Below are positions 51,379 through 60,299 of a stretch of DNA of 64,000 nt, piece by piece. The stretch is from Candidatus Lindowbacteria bacterium RIFCSPLOWO2_12_FULL_62_27 (lineage in GTDB: Bacteria > Lindowbacteria > 2-12-FULL-62-27), in contig MFPR01000020.1 of assembly GCA_001784175.1 (NCBI GenBank), positions 62,001 to 126,000 on the forward strand, written 5' to 3'. Within the stretch, counting starts at the first letter, position 1. Every line of letters begins with the position of its first letter. The position numbers were made by a program, and so were the translations under genes. Below the pieces are notes generated by a model. The model did no database searches and was not told where the DNA came from. It worked only from the letters and a program-made list of their open reading frames with translations.

Positions 51379-51837
51379 TCAACCTTCCGCGGGCGCGGCG
51401 GCCCGGTCCTTTTGGGCGTCGAACAGCGGGTGGCGGACCGTATACGGTTCGACCTGCGAGATCACCTGGCGGGCCTGCATACTTTTGGGGTGGACCACCA
51501 CGGGACCCTTGAGATTCACCGTGATCTTGCGCATGTCGTCCGGGATCACGCAGACGATGTAGCAGAGCAGCTCCGACTCTGATCCCACGTTCAGCGCGGT
51601 CTTGTCCGCCTCCGAAATCTGAAGCTGGTAGGCCGGCATGAAGGCCTCGGGACGGATCACGACGAAAGCGATGCCGGGTTCGTCGATGCACTGCAGCCAC
51701 TCGAAGGGTTTCTGCTCCTGCACGCCGACCAGGGCGAACCGCTCGAATCCCTCAAACCCGAACATCCCCCCCTGCACGGTGATGATCCTGGTCTCGTCGA
51801 TCTCAATCTCTCCAAACGGCCGGCTTTTGATTTTCAT
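51379..51837 (-). CDS. fliW: Flagellar assembly factor FliW
   Basis: A 152-residue FliW, the protein antagonist of CsrA that is itself bound by flagellin. Seen: [30 protein letters not shown] at the N-terminus, then [13 protein letters not shown], and [20 protein letters not shown] at the C-terminal end, all typical. It lies between flgL and csrA, same strand, 23 bases after flgL. Confidence 0.96.
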   Translation of the reverse strand: MKIKSRPFGEIEIDETRIITVQGGMFGFEGFERFALVGVQEQKPFEWLQCIDEPGIAFVVIRPEAFMPAYQLQISEADKTALNVGSESELLCYIVCVIPDDMRKITVNLKGPVVVHPKSMQARQVISQVEPYTVRHPLFDAQKDRAAAPAEG

Positions 51838-51860
51838 CGGTGTCCCTTCATATCACGTTC

Positions 51861-53279
51861 TCAGAGAAAATCCAGAAGCGTCAGGCTGAAAATGCGCGCG
51901 CCGGTGGCCAGCGCCGCCTTCTGGACATTCTGCTGCTGCTGGAATTCCGTGAGGGCCTTGGCGAAGTCCAGGTCCTCCACCCGCTGGAGCAATTGAGTCG
52001 AATTGTTCTCGAAATCGGTGTTCCGGCCCTCCGCGGCGTCCAGCCGGTTGACCCGGGCGCCGAAAACGGCGCGGCTCGACAGGATATTGTCCAGCGCCGC
52101 GTCCAGGTTCGACAGGCTCGACCCGCCGATCTTGAGCGGGGCCTTCATGATCGCGCTCAGGGGCGGGACGGCGAGGTCCCCCACGCCGTCGCCGTTCGTG
52201 TCGGCGCCGTATCGTTTGACGAAATCGGGATTCGTCAGCCCGATCCGGATGTCGAGGTCGTCCCGCAGGTTGATGAGGGACTGAAAGACGGACACATTGC
52301 TCTCGATCGCGGTCGGATCGATGTTGTCCGGCTGGTTGGGATCGGCCGTGGAGTACGCGGTGCCCTCGACGATCTGCAGGTCGTCGAGCAGGCCGTCGAC
52401 CCTGGTCGTGGCCGTGCCGGTGTCGATGTCGAGCAGCTCCATCTGGTGGGGATTGGTCGTCTCGAGTTTCAGCCGCTTCGTGCTGTTGAGGGTGACGACG
52501 CTCGCCTGAACTTCAATGCCCGCCTGGTTGACCCGGTCCGCGATGGCGCGGAGGGAGTCACGCGAAACGTCATAGTAAATGAGCGTCCCGTCGAGCCGGA
52601 GGTATCCGCTGCGCGACTTGGACGGGATTCCCGCGGCCGACGAGAGCGCAAGTTCCTCGTCGGTCACGCCGGTGAATCCCATCGTGACGGATTGGTTCGC
52701 CCCCGCGAACACCTTGTTCCCGGGCACGCTCGCGGAGATGAACTTGCCCTCCGCGATCTGCCGCAGCCGGTCCTGCCGGTCGCCCTTGTATTTGACCTTG
52801 ACGATGTGCCCGCCGACCCGGTCCACGACGAAGGGCGACTCGTTGAAGGTCTCATTCAGCGTCTCCGACCCGCTGAAAATGAACTTGCCCTCGAATTCGC
52901 TGTTCGCGGCGCTCACCATCTCTTCGAGAACCTGCTCCACCTCCAGCGCCAGATGCGACCGGTCGGACTCGGTGAGCGTGCCGGTGGCGCCCTGGATCGC
53001 GATCTCCCGCGCGCGCTGCAGGAGGTCCACCGCGTTCGAGAGCGCCGCGTCGCTCGCCTCGAGCACCCCTTTGGCCTCGCCGATGTTGTCGTTGAATTTC
53101 TTGAGCCGGAGGATGTCGGTCCGAAGCTGCATCGACTGCGCCGCCTTGACCGGCTCCTCGTGCGGAAACCGGAAAAGCCGTCCGGAAGAAATCTGCTGGT
53201 TCAGCCGGTCCAGCTCGGTCTGGTTCTTCTGCAGATTCCTCAGGACGTTTGCGTAGATGGAATCGGTCGCGATTCTCAT
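51861..53279 (-). CDS. flgL: Flagellar hook-associated protein 3 (FlgL)
   Basis: A 472-residue hook-filament junction protein. N-terminus MRIATDSIYANVLRNLQKNQTELDRLNQQISSGRLFRFPHEEPVKA and C-terminus LTEFQQQQNVQKAALATGARIFSLTLLDFL are the flagellin-like D0 helices. The centre has a beta-rich domain of about 250 residues, longer than the E. coli protein (317 aa). ATG 53279 overlaps flgK by four bases; the longer reading to 53837 is inside flgK. Confidence 0.95.
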   Translation of the reverse strand: MRIATDSIYANVLRNLQKNQTELDRLNQQISSGRLFRFPHEEPVKAAQSMQLRTDILRLKKFNDNIGEAKGVLEASDAALSNAVDLLQRAREIAIQGATGTLTESDRSHLALEVEQVLEEMVSAANSEFEGKFIFSGSETLNETFNESPFVVDRVGGHIVKVKYKGDRQDRLRQIAEGKFISASVPGNKVFAGANQSVTMGFTGVTDEELALSSAAGIPSKSRSGYLRLDGTLIYYDVSRDSLRAIADRVNQAGIEVQASVVTLNSTKRLKLETTNPHQMELLDIDTGTATTRVDGLLDDLQIVEGTAYSTADPNQPDNIDPTAIESNVSVFQSLINLRDDLDIRIGLTNPDFVKRYGADTNGDGVGDLAVPPLSAIMKAPLKIGGSSLSNLDAALDNILSSRAVFGARVNRLDAAEGRNTDFENNSTQLLQRVEDLDFAKALTEFQQQQNVQKAALATGARIFSLTLLDFL

Positions 53280-56200
53280 GAGGCGCCCATCCCGAGAAGC
53301 ACGTCGATCATCTGGTCGGTGACGTTGAGAAACCGCGCGGAGGCCTGAAAGCCCCGCTGATACTTCATGAGGTTCACCATCTCCTCGTCCAGCGACACGC
53401 CGGATATGCTTTTGTTCAGAAGCTCGACGCTGTTGAGGACGTCGAGCTGGGTCTGCTGGTTGGTGTCGGCCAGCCGGGTGTCGATGCCGACGGTCGAGAC
53501 GAGCCCGCCGAAAAACTGGTCCATGGTCGACGAATTGTTGTCCATGATCCGTGCGTCCTTGATGTCCGCCAGTTTCAGCATGGTGTCGCCGTTGCCCGGA
53601 CCCAGACTCTGGTTGCCCACGCCGTCCAGGTCCTGGTCGAGCCCGCCGGCGGCGGCGATTTTGCGGAGGTCGTTCTTGACCGAATCGGAAACGTCGATCG
53701 AAAACGCGAAATTGTCGACCGGCGGCCGGCCGTACACGCCGGTGATGTAGACTTCCGACGCGGCATCGCCGGAGGTGTAGACCTGGCTGCGCGGCGCGAT
53801 CCGAAGCACCTGGGTGAGATCTCCCGTGTCCCGCCAACTGCTCACGCCATTTACGATCAGCCGGTTGTCCTCCGTCAGGCTTGCCGACACACCGCTCATC
53901 AGGGTCGCATTGGCGGCGGCCGAGGCGTTGATGGCGTCCCGGACATTTTCGAGCGTGATATTGGAGACGAGGTTCTGAACGCTGTTGTAGAGCAGGCCGG
54001 GCAGCGTCGGCGGCGTGCCGGTGCTGGACCGGGCGTCGTACAGCGTCGGCGCGGTCGCCTGCGCTCCCAAGCCGGCGTTGGGCACATTGTCCGTGAACGA
54101 GGTCGTGGTGTTGTCCGCGATCGTTCCGACCAGCCGGAACGCCGGCGAATTGCCCTCGAGGGTCCTATATATTTTCCGGCTTGCCGTGCCGGTCGGCCCG
54201 GTCGGAATGCCGGACAGGCTGACTTGGGACGCCGTCGAGAGCGTGACCACCGCCGAAGGCGGTCCTGGGAGGCTTTCGACGCCGTTGGAGTCCACGTAGG
54301 TGACGACATACGTATGCGTTCCGACGTCGACGAGCCCGGCGGCGCCCGCGGTCGGCGTGGGGGCAGTGGCCGGGCCGACCCGCCGCTGGCTGAATATGTC
54401 GACGCCATTCACAAACAGGAATCCCTGCCCGGCGGGCCCGCGGTTGATGTTGTTCCTCTGCGAATCGAGATAATGCGTCCCGCCGGCGGAACCGTCCGTT
54501 CCCGAATCGAGCACGAGAAATCCGCTTTCGAAGGTGGAACTTGCGGACAGGACGCCGAGCCGCTCCAGAAGGTTTCCGGTGTCCGACAGTTCCTGGATTT
54601 TGAAATCGTTGCCGGCCGTGGCCCGGAGCGTAAATCGGTTCTGAGCGTTGATCTCGGCGGTGACGCCGATCCGGAGGTCGTTGATGCGCCGGACGATGTC
54701 CTGGAGCGAATCGGCATTGCCGTCGTAAAACACCTTGTATTGATCGATGGATATCTGGCCTTTGCCGACCCGGAGCTGTCCCGTGGGATAGTTCTGGGCG
54801 TTGGCGGTGGTGTTCTCAAAGTTTTCCTTCTCGGGCGTCATGCCCAGTTTGTTCAGGAGATTCCCCGAATCCTTCATCGAGTATACGCCGTTGATCACGA
54901 GCTTGCCGTCGACGATTTTGGCCTCGGCCCCCGTGCGGCGCAGCGTCGGCGCCGCGGGATTGACGCCGGAGGCGATGGACACGTTCCGGTTGATGTTGTT
55001 CACGATGTCTTCCAGCGTGTCGGTCGTCAGATCGTACGCGACGTACGCCGCCGTGCTGGTGTCCCCGCTGTCCAGATCCACGGTGCCGCCCGTCAGGACC
55101 TGGGCCCCGTCGCTGTCGAGGTCGTCGTCGTTGATGTCGTTGAAGGTCAGTGTGCCGCTGGTCTGAAGGCCCGTCGTCGTGCTGTTGCCGTCGAGGGCGC
55201 CGTTGAAATTCGCCGAGCCGTTCAGGAGCCCCCGGATGTCCTGCACCCTGACGGTCCCGTACAATCCGCCGTTCAGGGCAAGCTCCGGATTTTTCACGAA
55301 GGTCTTGCCCGTGATTTTGTGGATGCCCTCCGACTGGGTGAGAAACGGATCGAAAAAATTGACGTTCGTGCTGCCGTCGAGGCCGAATCCGTTCCGATGG
55401 ATGTCGTTGAACTTGTCGACGAGGGTCACCGCAAAATCCGACAGCCCCCGGATGTGGGCGGGCAACTGAGTGTCGCGAAAGTCGAAGAGCGCCTTGAGTT
55501 CCCCGCCGTTCGGCATAAGTTCAGTGGTGGTGCCTTTCACGTATATCCCGAGGGTTGCGTCCGATTTCAACCGCGTCTCGTACTGGGTCGCGTAGATGCC
55601 CTGGGCGAGGGTGAGGCCGGAGACGGTCGCCAGAAAATCGTCCCCGTCGCTTTCCGTGACCTGCAGGTTGATCTGTTTGGACAGCCGTTTGATGATCCCG
55701 TCGCGCTGGTCGAGAAGATCGTTGGGTTTGTGGCCGGCGGCGATCTGGACCTGGATCTGCCGGTTGAGCTGCGCGATTTCCTGAGCGGCGCCGTTCAGGT
55801 CGTCGACGATGATCTTGATGTCGCGATTGACGGCGGTGTTCAGGGTCTTGCCGCCGAGCCTCCCAAATTCCTCCGCCTGCTGGCTGATGATTTCCGTCAG
55901 TCCCAGCGCGTTTTCACGCACGGCCGCACGGACGGCCATGTCCTCCGGATGGTTCGAGAGATCCTGCAGCGTCTTCCAGAACTCGTCCGCCCGTGCCCGC
56001 AGGGAGTTGTCGGACGGCTCGTTGTAGATCAGTTCCACCTGATGGAGATAATCAAAGGCCTTCGCCCACTGGCCCAGGTCCTCGTTCTCCTCGCGAATCC
56101 GCCGTTCCAGAAATAAGTCCCGCATTCGCTCGATCATCTTGACGTCCACGCCCGTCCCGATCTGACGCGAAACGGTCGCGCCCGGAAACCCCAGCGGAAA

Positions 56201-56350
56201 CAGCGGGCTGGTGGCCTCCATCACCACACGCTGCTTGTGGTAATCCTCGTTGTTTACGTTGGCGATGTTTTGCCCCGTGACATCGAGCGCCTGCTGGTTG
56301 GCGAAGATGCCGCTTCGGGCGATCTCAAGACCAAATATGCCGCCTGGCAT
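53276..56350 (-). CDS. flgK: Flagellar hook-associated protein 1 (FlgK), oversized
   Basis: A 1024-residue FlgK, about twice the usual 450-650. N-terminus IFGLEIARSGIFANQQALDVTGQNIANVN and C-terminus EEMVNLMKYQRGFQASARFLNVTDQMIDVLL are the standard polymerisation helices. The middle contains several repeat units of the flagellin-hook IN type (LVINGVYSMKDSGNLLNKLG, FLFVNGVDIF, LIVNGVSSWRDTGDLTQVL) and an inserted FN3-like module (TYVVTYVDSNGVESLPG...SRKIYRTLEGN...VGTIADNTTTSFTDN) as found in phage and surface proteins. Surface-exposed decoration is likely. ATG 56350 is nine bases after flgN. Confidence 0.95.
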   Translation of the reverse strand: MPGGIFGLEIARSGIFANQQALDVTGQNIANVNNEDYHKQRVVMEATSPLFPLGFPGATVSRQIGTGVDVKMIERMRDLFLERRIREENEDLGQWAKAFDYLHQVELIYNEPSDNSLRARADEFWKTLQDLSNHPEDMAVRAAVRENALGLTEIISQQAEEFGRLGGKTLNTAVNRDIKIIVDDLNGAAQEIAQLNRQIQVQIAAGHKPNDLLDQRDGIIKRLSKQINLQVTESDGDDFLATVSGLTLAQGIYATQYETRLKSDATLGIYVKGTTTELMPNGGELKALFDFRDTQLPAHIRGLSDFAVTLVDKFNDIHRNGFGLDGSTNVNFFDPFLTQSEGIHKITGKTFVKNPELALNGGLYGTVRVQDIRGLLNGSANFNGALDGNSTTTGLQTSGTLTFNDINDDDLDSDGAQVLTGGTVDLDSGDTSTAAYVAYDLTTDTLEDIVNNINRNVSIASGVNPAAPTLRRTGAEAKIVDGKLVINGVYSMKDSGNLLNKLGMTPEKENFENTTANAQNYPTGQLRVGKGQISIDQYKVFYDGNADSLQDIVRRINDLRIGVTAEINAQNRFTLRATAGNDFKIQELSDTGNLLERLGVLSASSTFESGFLVLDSGTDGSAGGTHYLDSQRNNINRGPAGQGFLFVNGVDIFSQRRVGPATAPTPTAGAAGLVDVGTHTYVVTYVDSNGVESLPGPPSAVVTLSTASQVSLSGIPTGPTGTASRKIYRTLEGNSPAFRLVGTIADNTTTSFTDNVPNAGLGAQATAPTLYDARSSTGTPPTLPGLLYNSVQNLVSNITLENVRDAINASAAANATLMSGVSASLTEDNRLIVNGVSSWRDTGDLTQVLRIAPRSQVYTSGDAASEVYITGVYGRPPVDNFAFSIDVSDSVKNDLRKIAAAGGLDQDLDGVGNQSLGPGNGDTMLKLADIKDARIMDNNSSTMDQFFGGLVSTVGIDTRLADTNQQTQLDVLNSVELLNKSISGVSLDEEMVNLMKYQRGFQASARFLNVTDQMIDVLLGMGAS

Positions 56351-56359
56351 CGAAAGCTC

Positions 56360-56905
56360 CTACACCTTCTGGTCCACGAGGAGGGACGTCGAACCGGCCG
56401 GCCCGCCCGCCTTCTTTGCCCGCCGACCGGGCCGGCCGTACGCCTCCCTGGGCGCGGCGCTGGACATGATCTTCTCGAACGTGTGGTGGAGGAGCAGGAG
56501 TCGGTCGGACAGAAGCGTGTTATTGACCTTTGCCTCCCGGCGGAGCTGCAGCAGCTTCGATTCATAGGCCCGCAGAGATTTCTCCAGAACTGGCCGAAGG
56601 TTCTCCGGGGCCGCCGACAGGATGACTTGGCGGAGCCGGCCCTGGGCATAAGGCCGCGGCACGAGCGTTTCTCTCGCGCCCCGGTAGCCGAGGTCCGAGT
56701 AGAATTCCGCCATCTCGGTCTTGCGGAGTTTCCGCAGCCGCATGAGTTCGTCCATCAGCGAGTCCTCGGCATTCGACAGAGCGACAATTTCGTCCGCCGC
56801 GCTTCGCAGGATCGCCTGCCGCTTCCGGCGCGCCACGTCCAGAAGACGGTCCAATTCGGTCTCTTCCCTGGACAGAAAATCCAGGTACGCCTCAAATCGT
56901 TCCAC
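56360..56905 (-). CDS. flgN: FlgN-like flagellar chaperone
   Basis: A helical protein of about 181 residues with the FlgN-type N-terminal helix pair (LDFLSREETELDRLLDVARRKRQAIL) and a C-terminal coiled region (LEKSLRAYESKLLQLRREAKVNNTLLSDRLLLLHHTFEKI). FlgN delivers FlgK and FlgL to the export gate; the position directly before flgK supports this. I place the start at GTG 56905 since GGAGGG lies seven bases upstream; ATG 56920 is in frame but has no Shine-Dalgarno. A low-complexity basic tail follows at the C-terminus. Confidence 0.82.
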   Translation of the reverse strand: MERFEAYLDFLSREETELDRLLDVARRKRQAILRSAADEIVALSNAEDSLMDELMRLRKLRKTEMAEFYSDLGYRGARETLVPRPYAQGRLRQVILSAAPENLRPVLEKSLRAYESKLLQLRREAKVNNTLLSDRLLLLHHTFEKIMSSAAPREAYGRPGRRAKKAGGPAGSTSLLVDQKV

Positions 56906-56984
56906 GCCTATGCCCTCCATGGGTTTTGGGTATTCTCAGTCCACCTGTTGAACTTTTCGGCAATCGGAGGGTGAGGATTTAATC

Positions 56985-57026
56985 AACCTCCTCCCCCCTT
57001 GTGGGGGAGGATTGAGGTGGGGGGTC
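56985..57026. repeat. Short C-run/G-run hairpin, S3 (inverted)
   Basis: CCTCCCCCCTT-GTGGGGGAGG plus ATTGAGGTGGGGGG is the reverse-orientation relative of S1 and S2. It lies after comF and ahead of flgN on the minus strand. Confidence 0.7.
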
Positions 57027-57029
57027 CGC

Positions 57030-57776
57030 TCACCCCCCGCGCGCGAGCGCGAAGAGGACGACCTTCTGGGCGCCGCGGTCCTTGAGGGCGGCGGCGCAGG
57101 CAGAAGCGGTCGCGCCGGTCGTCAGGATGTCGTCGACCAACAGCACGGCGCGGACACGCTGGTCTCTCGGAATGGCGGCGGCGAATGCGCCCTCCACGTT
57201 CTTGATCCGGTCCTTCCGCGAAAGCTCGAATTGCGGGCGGGTGTCGCGGATGCGGCGAAGAAGGGCCATGTGCGGCCGTTTGTATTTTTCCGAAAGATGC
57301 CGGCTGATTTCCTCGGCTGGATCAAACCCGCGTTCCTGCCGGCGGCGTTCCGAGGTGGGAACCCACGTGTAGAGATCGAAGAGGTACGGATTGAATTCCT
57401 CCTCCGGCCCGATCTTTTCCAGCGCCGACTCGACGATGGAGGGAATCCAATCCGGCCGGTTGGAAAATTTGACGCGGTGCCAGAGTTTTCTGAATGTCCC
57501 GCCGTACAGGAAAGCCGATACGGCCACATCGAACCGCCGCGTCCCGGATTGGCATTCCCGGCACTGGGTCCGGGCTGCGCCCGCCGCCGCGCGCTTCAGG
57601 TTCACTTTGCCGCATTTCGGACAGCGTTCCTTTGGAATCGTCCGAAGACCTGCTTCGCAGGTGTCGCACAACGAGATCGGATCGCCGCCCGGCGCCATCT
57701 CGTCGCCGCAGACGCGGCATTCCGGCGGGAAGACCAAATCCATGAGGCCCCGCAGAACGCCGGTCAGAAGCGCCAT
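57030..57776 (-). CDS. comF: ComF family phosphoribosyltransferase-like protein
   Basis: A 248-residue ComF/GntX family protein, linked to DNA uptake in competent bacteria. The N-terminus has paired zinc-type cysteines: CRVCGDE, CDTCEAG, CPKCGK and CREC. The C-terminal phosphoribosyltransferase motif is VLLVDDILTTGATASACAAAL. The starting M at 57776 overlaps the FAD gene by 13 bases; ATG 57743 (MDLVFPPECRVCG) is an alternative. The longer reading to 58310 is within the upstream gene. Confidence 0.92.
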   Translation of the reverse strand: MALLTGVLRGLMDLVFPPECRVCGDEMAPGGDPISLCDTCEAGLRTIPKERCPKCGKVNLKRAAAGAARTQCRECQSGTRRFDVAVSAFLYGGTFRKLWHRVKFSNRPDWIPSIVESALEKIGPEEEFNPYLFDLYTWVPTSERRRQERGFDPAEEISRHLSEKYKRPHMALLRRIRDTRPQFELSRKDRIKNVEGAFAAAIPRDQRVRAVLLVDDILTTGATASACAAALKDRGAQKVVLFALARGG

Positions 57777-59047
57777 AATCGGTCGGCGAGCGCGCGCGCT
57801 TCCAGGATCACATCTGAAATCGCCACGTAACGCCAGGCGCCGAAGCGGCCCATAAGCTCCACGCCCTCTACCCGGAGACGCCGCGCCAGGCGGTCGCGGT
57901 ATCGGGCGAGACCCCGCAGCGGGATGGGATAGGCGTATCGGAGGTCCAGCCGGTGCATGGTGTCGACCGCACGCGCGTTTCGAATCAGGCCGAACTTCAT
58001 GAAATGCACGAGGATGGTTTGAAATCGGAACCGGCCCAGAGCGTCGGGCGGCGCGGCGCATTCGATGTAGAGGGCGCTGTGTCCCGCCGGGGCGGCGCGC
58101 CGGGAGATGTTCGAGTAAACGCCAAAACGGTAAAACGGCAGGCGGGGAGACGGCACATAGCACCAATGGAAATCCTCGGGAAAGGGAACGCGCAGGCCGA
58201 CGTTGAAAACGGTGACGCCGGTCGATTTCAGAATCGGCGGCGGCGTCCCGCCCGAAAGGCGCAGGAATTCCGGAAGCGGAATCGTCGAGACCAGCCGGCG
58301 ATACCGCCACACCTCCTGCGCGCCGTCGGAGCGAATGATCGCGACCGTCTTTGCGTCGATGTCGATCTGCACGATCCGGGCCTGCGTCGTGGTGCGGTCA
58401 CTCACGGTTTCGGCCAGTCTCGACCCGATGGCGCCGATGCCGCCGCGGACCGGATAATAAAAAATCGCGTTGTATCCCCACGGCACCTTCTCCCGGTAAA
58501 ACGCGCTTCTTAAAATCGCCTTCGCGTCCGACGACGGAAGAAACCGCGGCACCCAGTCGATCGCCATCCGGCGCAGGTCCACGTTCCAGAGTTTCCGGTT
58601 GTACGGATACAGAAACTGGGTTCCGACGCCGTCGCCGTAATTGGCGTGCAGCCATTCCTTGAAATTCCGCGGGGTCCCCCCGCGGCGGCGGAAAAAACCG
58701 GTCAGCGCTTCCCGGGTTTGTTCCGGATCGAGATAAAACAGGTTCTGCTGGTAAGGAAACGGGATGAATCGGCCGTCGGACCAGCAGACCGATCGGCGGG
58801 CAATCCGGGCCAGCGGCACGCGGAGCCGCCGTTCCACCAGACGCAGAATCTCCGGTTCATTCGTATGAAGCAAATGGCCGGAGTGATCGAAGGTATAGGG
58901 GCCCGCACGGAAACTGCGCGCAAGGCCACCCGCTGTCTCGGATTTTTCCAGCACATGTGACGCCACGCCGCGGTCTTTCAGGAAAAGCGACAACGACAAC
59001 CCCGCCGGCCCTCCGCCCAGAATCAAAACGTCGGTGGACCGCATCAC
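57764..59047 (-). CDS. FAD-dependent oxidoreductase (protoporphyrinogen oxidase-like fold)
   Basis: A 427-residue flavoprotein with the dinucleotide motif ILGGGPAGLSLSLFLKDRG at the start and E34 type contact in VLEKSETAGG. The fold is that of amine oxidase/protoporphyrinogen oxidase/UDP-galactopyranose mutase: FDHSGHLLHTNEPEILRLV, then PYNRKLWNVDLRRMAIDWVPRF and YPVRGGIGAIGSRLAE. Its pairing with a WecA-type transferase and glycan genes suggests a nucleotide-sugar or lipid-sugar step, but the substrate is unknown. ATG overlap with the transferase upstream. Confidence 0.82.
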   Translation of the reverse strand: MMRSTDVLILGGGPAGLSLSLFLKDRGVASHVLEKSETAGGLARSFRAGPYTFDHSGHLLHTNEPEILRLVERRLRVPLARIARRSVCWSDGRFIPFPYQQNLFYLDPEQTREALTGFFRRRGGTPRNFKEWLHANYGDGVGTQFLYPYNRKLWNVDLRRMAIDWVPRFLPSSDAKAILRSAFYREKVPWGYNAIFYYPVRGGIGAIGSRLAETVSDRTTTQARIVQIDIDAKTVAIIRSDGAQEVWRYRRLVSTIPLPEFLRLSGGTPPPILKSTGVTVFNVGLRVPFPEDFHWCYVPSPRLPFYRFGVYSNISRRAAPAGHSALYIECAAPPDALGRFRFQTILVHFMKFGLIRNARAVDTMHRLDLRYAYPIPLRGLARYRDRLARRLRVEGVELMGRFGAWRYVAISDVILEARALADRLWRF

Positions 59048-60057
59048 GCCCCGGTCGGCCGGATCGCGGCAAGCGCCATCCCGATGCCCACGCAGGACAG
59101 AAGCGTGACGCCGGCCAGAAATGCGGCATAGGGAAACGGAAGAAATACGGCGCCCGGCGCAAGAACGGCGGCGGCGGCCGACAGCCCCAAGAGGCTTGAC
59201 AGGACCCGGCCGTCGCTCCAGCCCAGGGCCCTCAGGCGGATCGCGATGTGATCGGGACTGCCCCGAATGGGCGATTGGCCCCGGGCCAGGCGAAGAACGA
59301 CCACGAACAACAGGTCGTACAGGGGAACCAGAAAAAGAAGAAATGGCACGAGAAGCCCCACCAGGTGGTCCGGCGTGTAGGATTCGCCGATCGCCAGGCC
59401 CGACAGAAGAAATCCCATCGGGAGGCTCCCCGCATCACCCAGAAACATCCGGGCCGGCGGGCGGTTGACCAGGAAGAACGCGGCGCTCGCGCCGGCCAGC
59501 GCCGCCGCGCTGACCGTCACGAACGTCTTGTCGAACAGCGTCGTGAACACGGAAACGAGCAGGAGCCCCGCGGAGATGAGCGAGGCCGTGCCGCTGCAGA
59601 GACCGTCGTGGACGTCAATGATGTTGAAGGCGTTCGTCATCGCCAGCATCCACACCACCGTCAGAAAATAATTTGCGGCCGGCGGCAGGGCCACGATGCT
59701 TACCCGCAGTCCCCCGGCGATCGCCAGCGCGGTCGCGAATCCCTCAAGGACGAGTTTGACGTAAGGAGAGATCGGCCGCAGATCATCCGCAAGGCCAACC
59801 AGAAAGAGAATGAACGCGCCGCCGAGAAGTCCCGAAAGTTCCGGCGGCATGCGGCCGGGATACATCAAGAGCCCGAATGCCACGCCTGCGACCACCACAC
59901 CGCCGCCCAGATACGGTACGGCGCGCCCGTGCGTCTTGAGCGGAGGCGCCGGCCGGTCCATTACGTCGAACCGCCCGGCCAGCCACCGGAACAGCGGAAT
60001 CGCCACGCCGGCGGATAGAAATGACGCGACCATCGGGATCAGCACGTTGCGGATCAT
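59044..60057 (-). CDS. WecA/MraY-type polyprenyl-phosphate sugar-phosphate transferase
   Basis: A 337-residue polytopic membrane enzyme that puts a sugar-1-phosphate on undecaprenyl phosphate. Family motifs: LADDLRPISPYVKL (the first aspartate pair), FNIIDVHDGLCSG (the N-x-x-D-V-x-D-G-L motif of WecA-like enzymes), and RMFLGDAGSLPMGFLL (F-x-GDAGS). About ten hydrophobic helices. The final His-rich loop is here GSPDHIAIRLRALG. It is a WecA-type enzyme by the DVHDGL variant rather than MraY itself. ATG 60057 is the first plausible start. Confidence 0.9.
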   Translation of the reverse strand: MIRNVLIPMVASFLSAGVAIPLFRWLAGRFDVMDRPAPPLKTHGRAVPYLGGGVVVAGVAFGLLMYPGRMPPELSGLLGGAFILFLVGLADDLRPISPYVKLVLEGFATALAIAGGLRVSIVALPPAANYFLTVVWMLAMTNAFNIIDVHDGLCSGTASLISAGLLLVSVFTTLFDKTFVTVSAAALAGASAAFFLVNRPPARMFLGDAGSLPMGFLLSGLAIGESYTPDHLVGLLVPFLLFLVPLYDLLFVVVLRLARGQSPIRGSPDHIAIRLRALGWSDGRVLSSLLGLSAAAAVLAPGAVFLPFPYAAFLAGVTLLSCVGIGMALAAIRPTGA

Positions 60058-60085
60058 GGACGGATGGAACTTGTCTTGCGGTCGG

Positions 60086-60268
60086 TTACGGTCGCGTGTC
60101 TGAGGTCGGTGCAGGCTGGGTTTGAACGCTGTCGGGTGACCATATTTCCTTGATTTGAGGTCCCAACGCCACAAAGACGGCGATGACGATGATGGCGATT
60201 AATCCGATGATCAATCCATACTCCACCACACCCTGGCCTTCGCTGCCCCTTTCAAAAGACGATTTCAT
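60086..60268 (-). CDS. Flp/Fap-type type IVb pilin
   Basis: A 60-residue pilin precursor. Prepilin cleavage is predicted in SEG|QGVVEYGLIIGLIAIIVIAVFVALG, with E+5 and Y+6 of the mature protein as in Flp pilins, and the hydrophobic helix directly after. The short leader is basic. No tad/cpa assembly genes are near, so the pilin is an orphan in the window. The start ATG 60268 is decided by the leader peptide; longer readings have no hydrophobic logic. Confidence 0.88.
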   Translation of the reverse strand: MKSSFERGSEGQGVVEYGLIIGLIAIIVIAVFVALGPQIKEIWSPDSVQTQPAPTSDTRP

Positions 60269-60299
60269 GTGTGAAACGTAACAGAGCGGCGGAGGCGCG

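Noticed and set aside
54224-56116. A 630-codon open frame on the plus strand opposite flgK
   Set aside because: Shadow of flgK; no family motif and no ribosome binding site.
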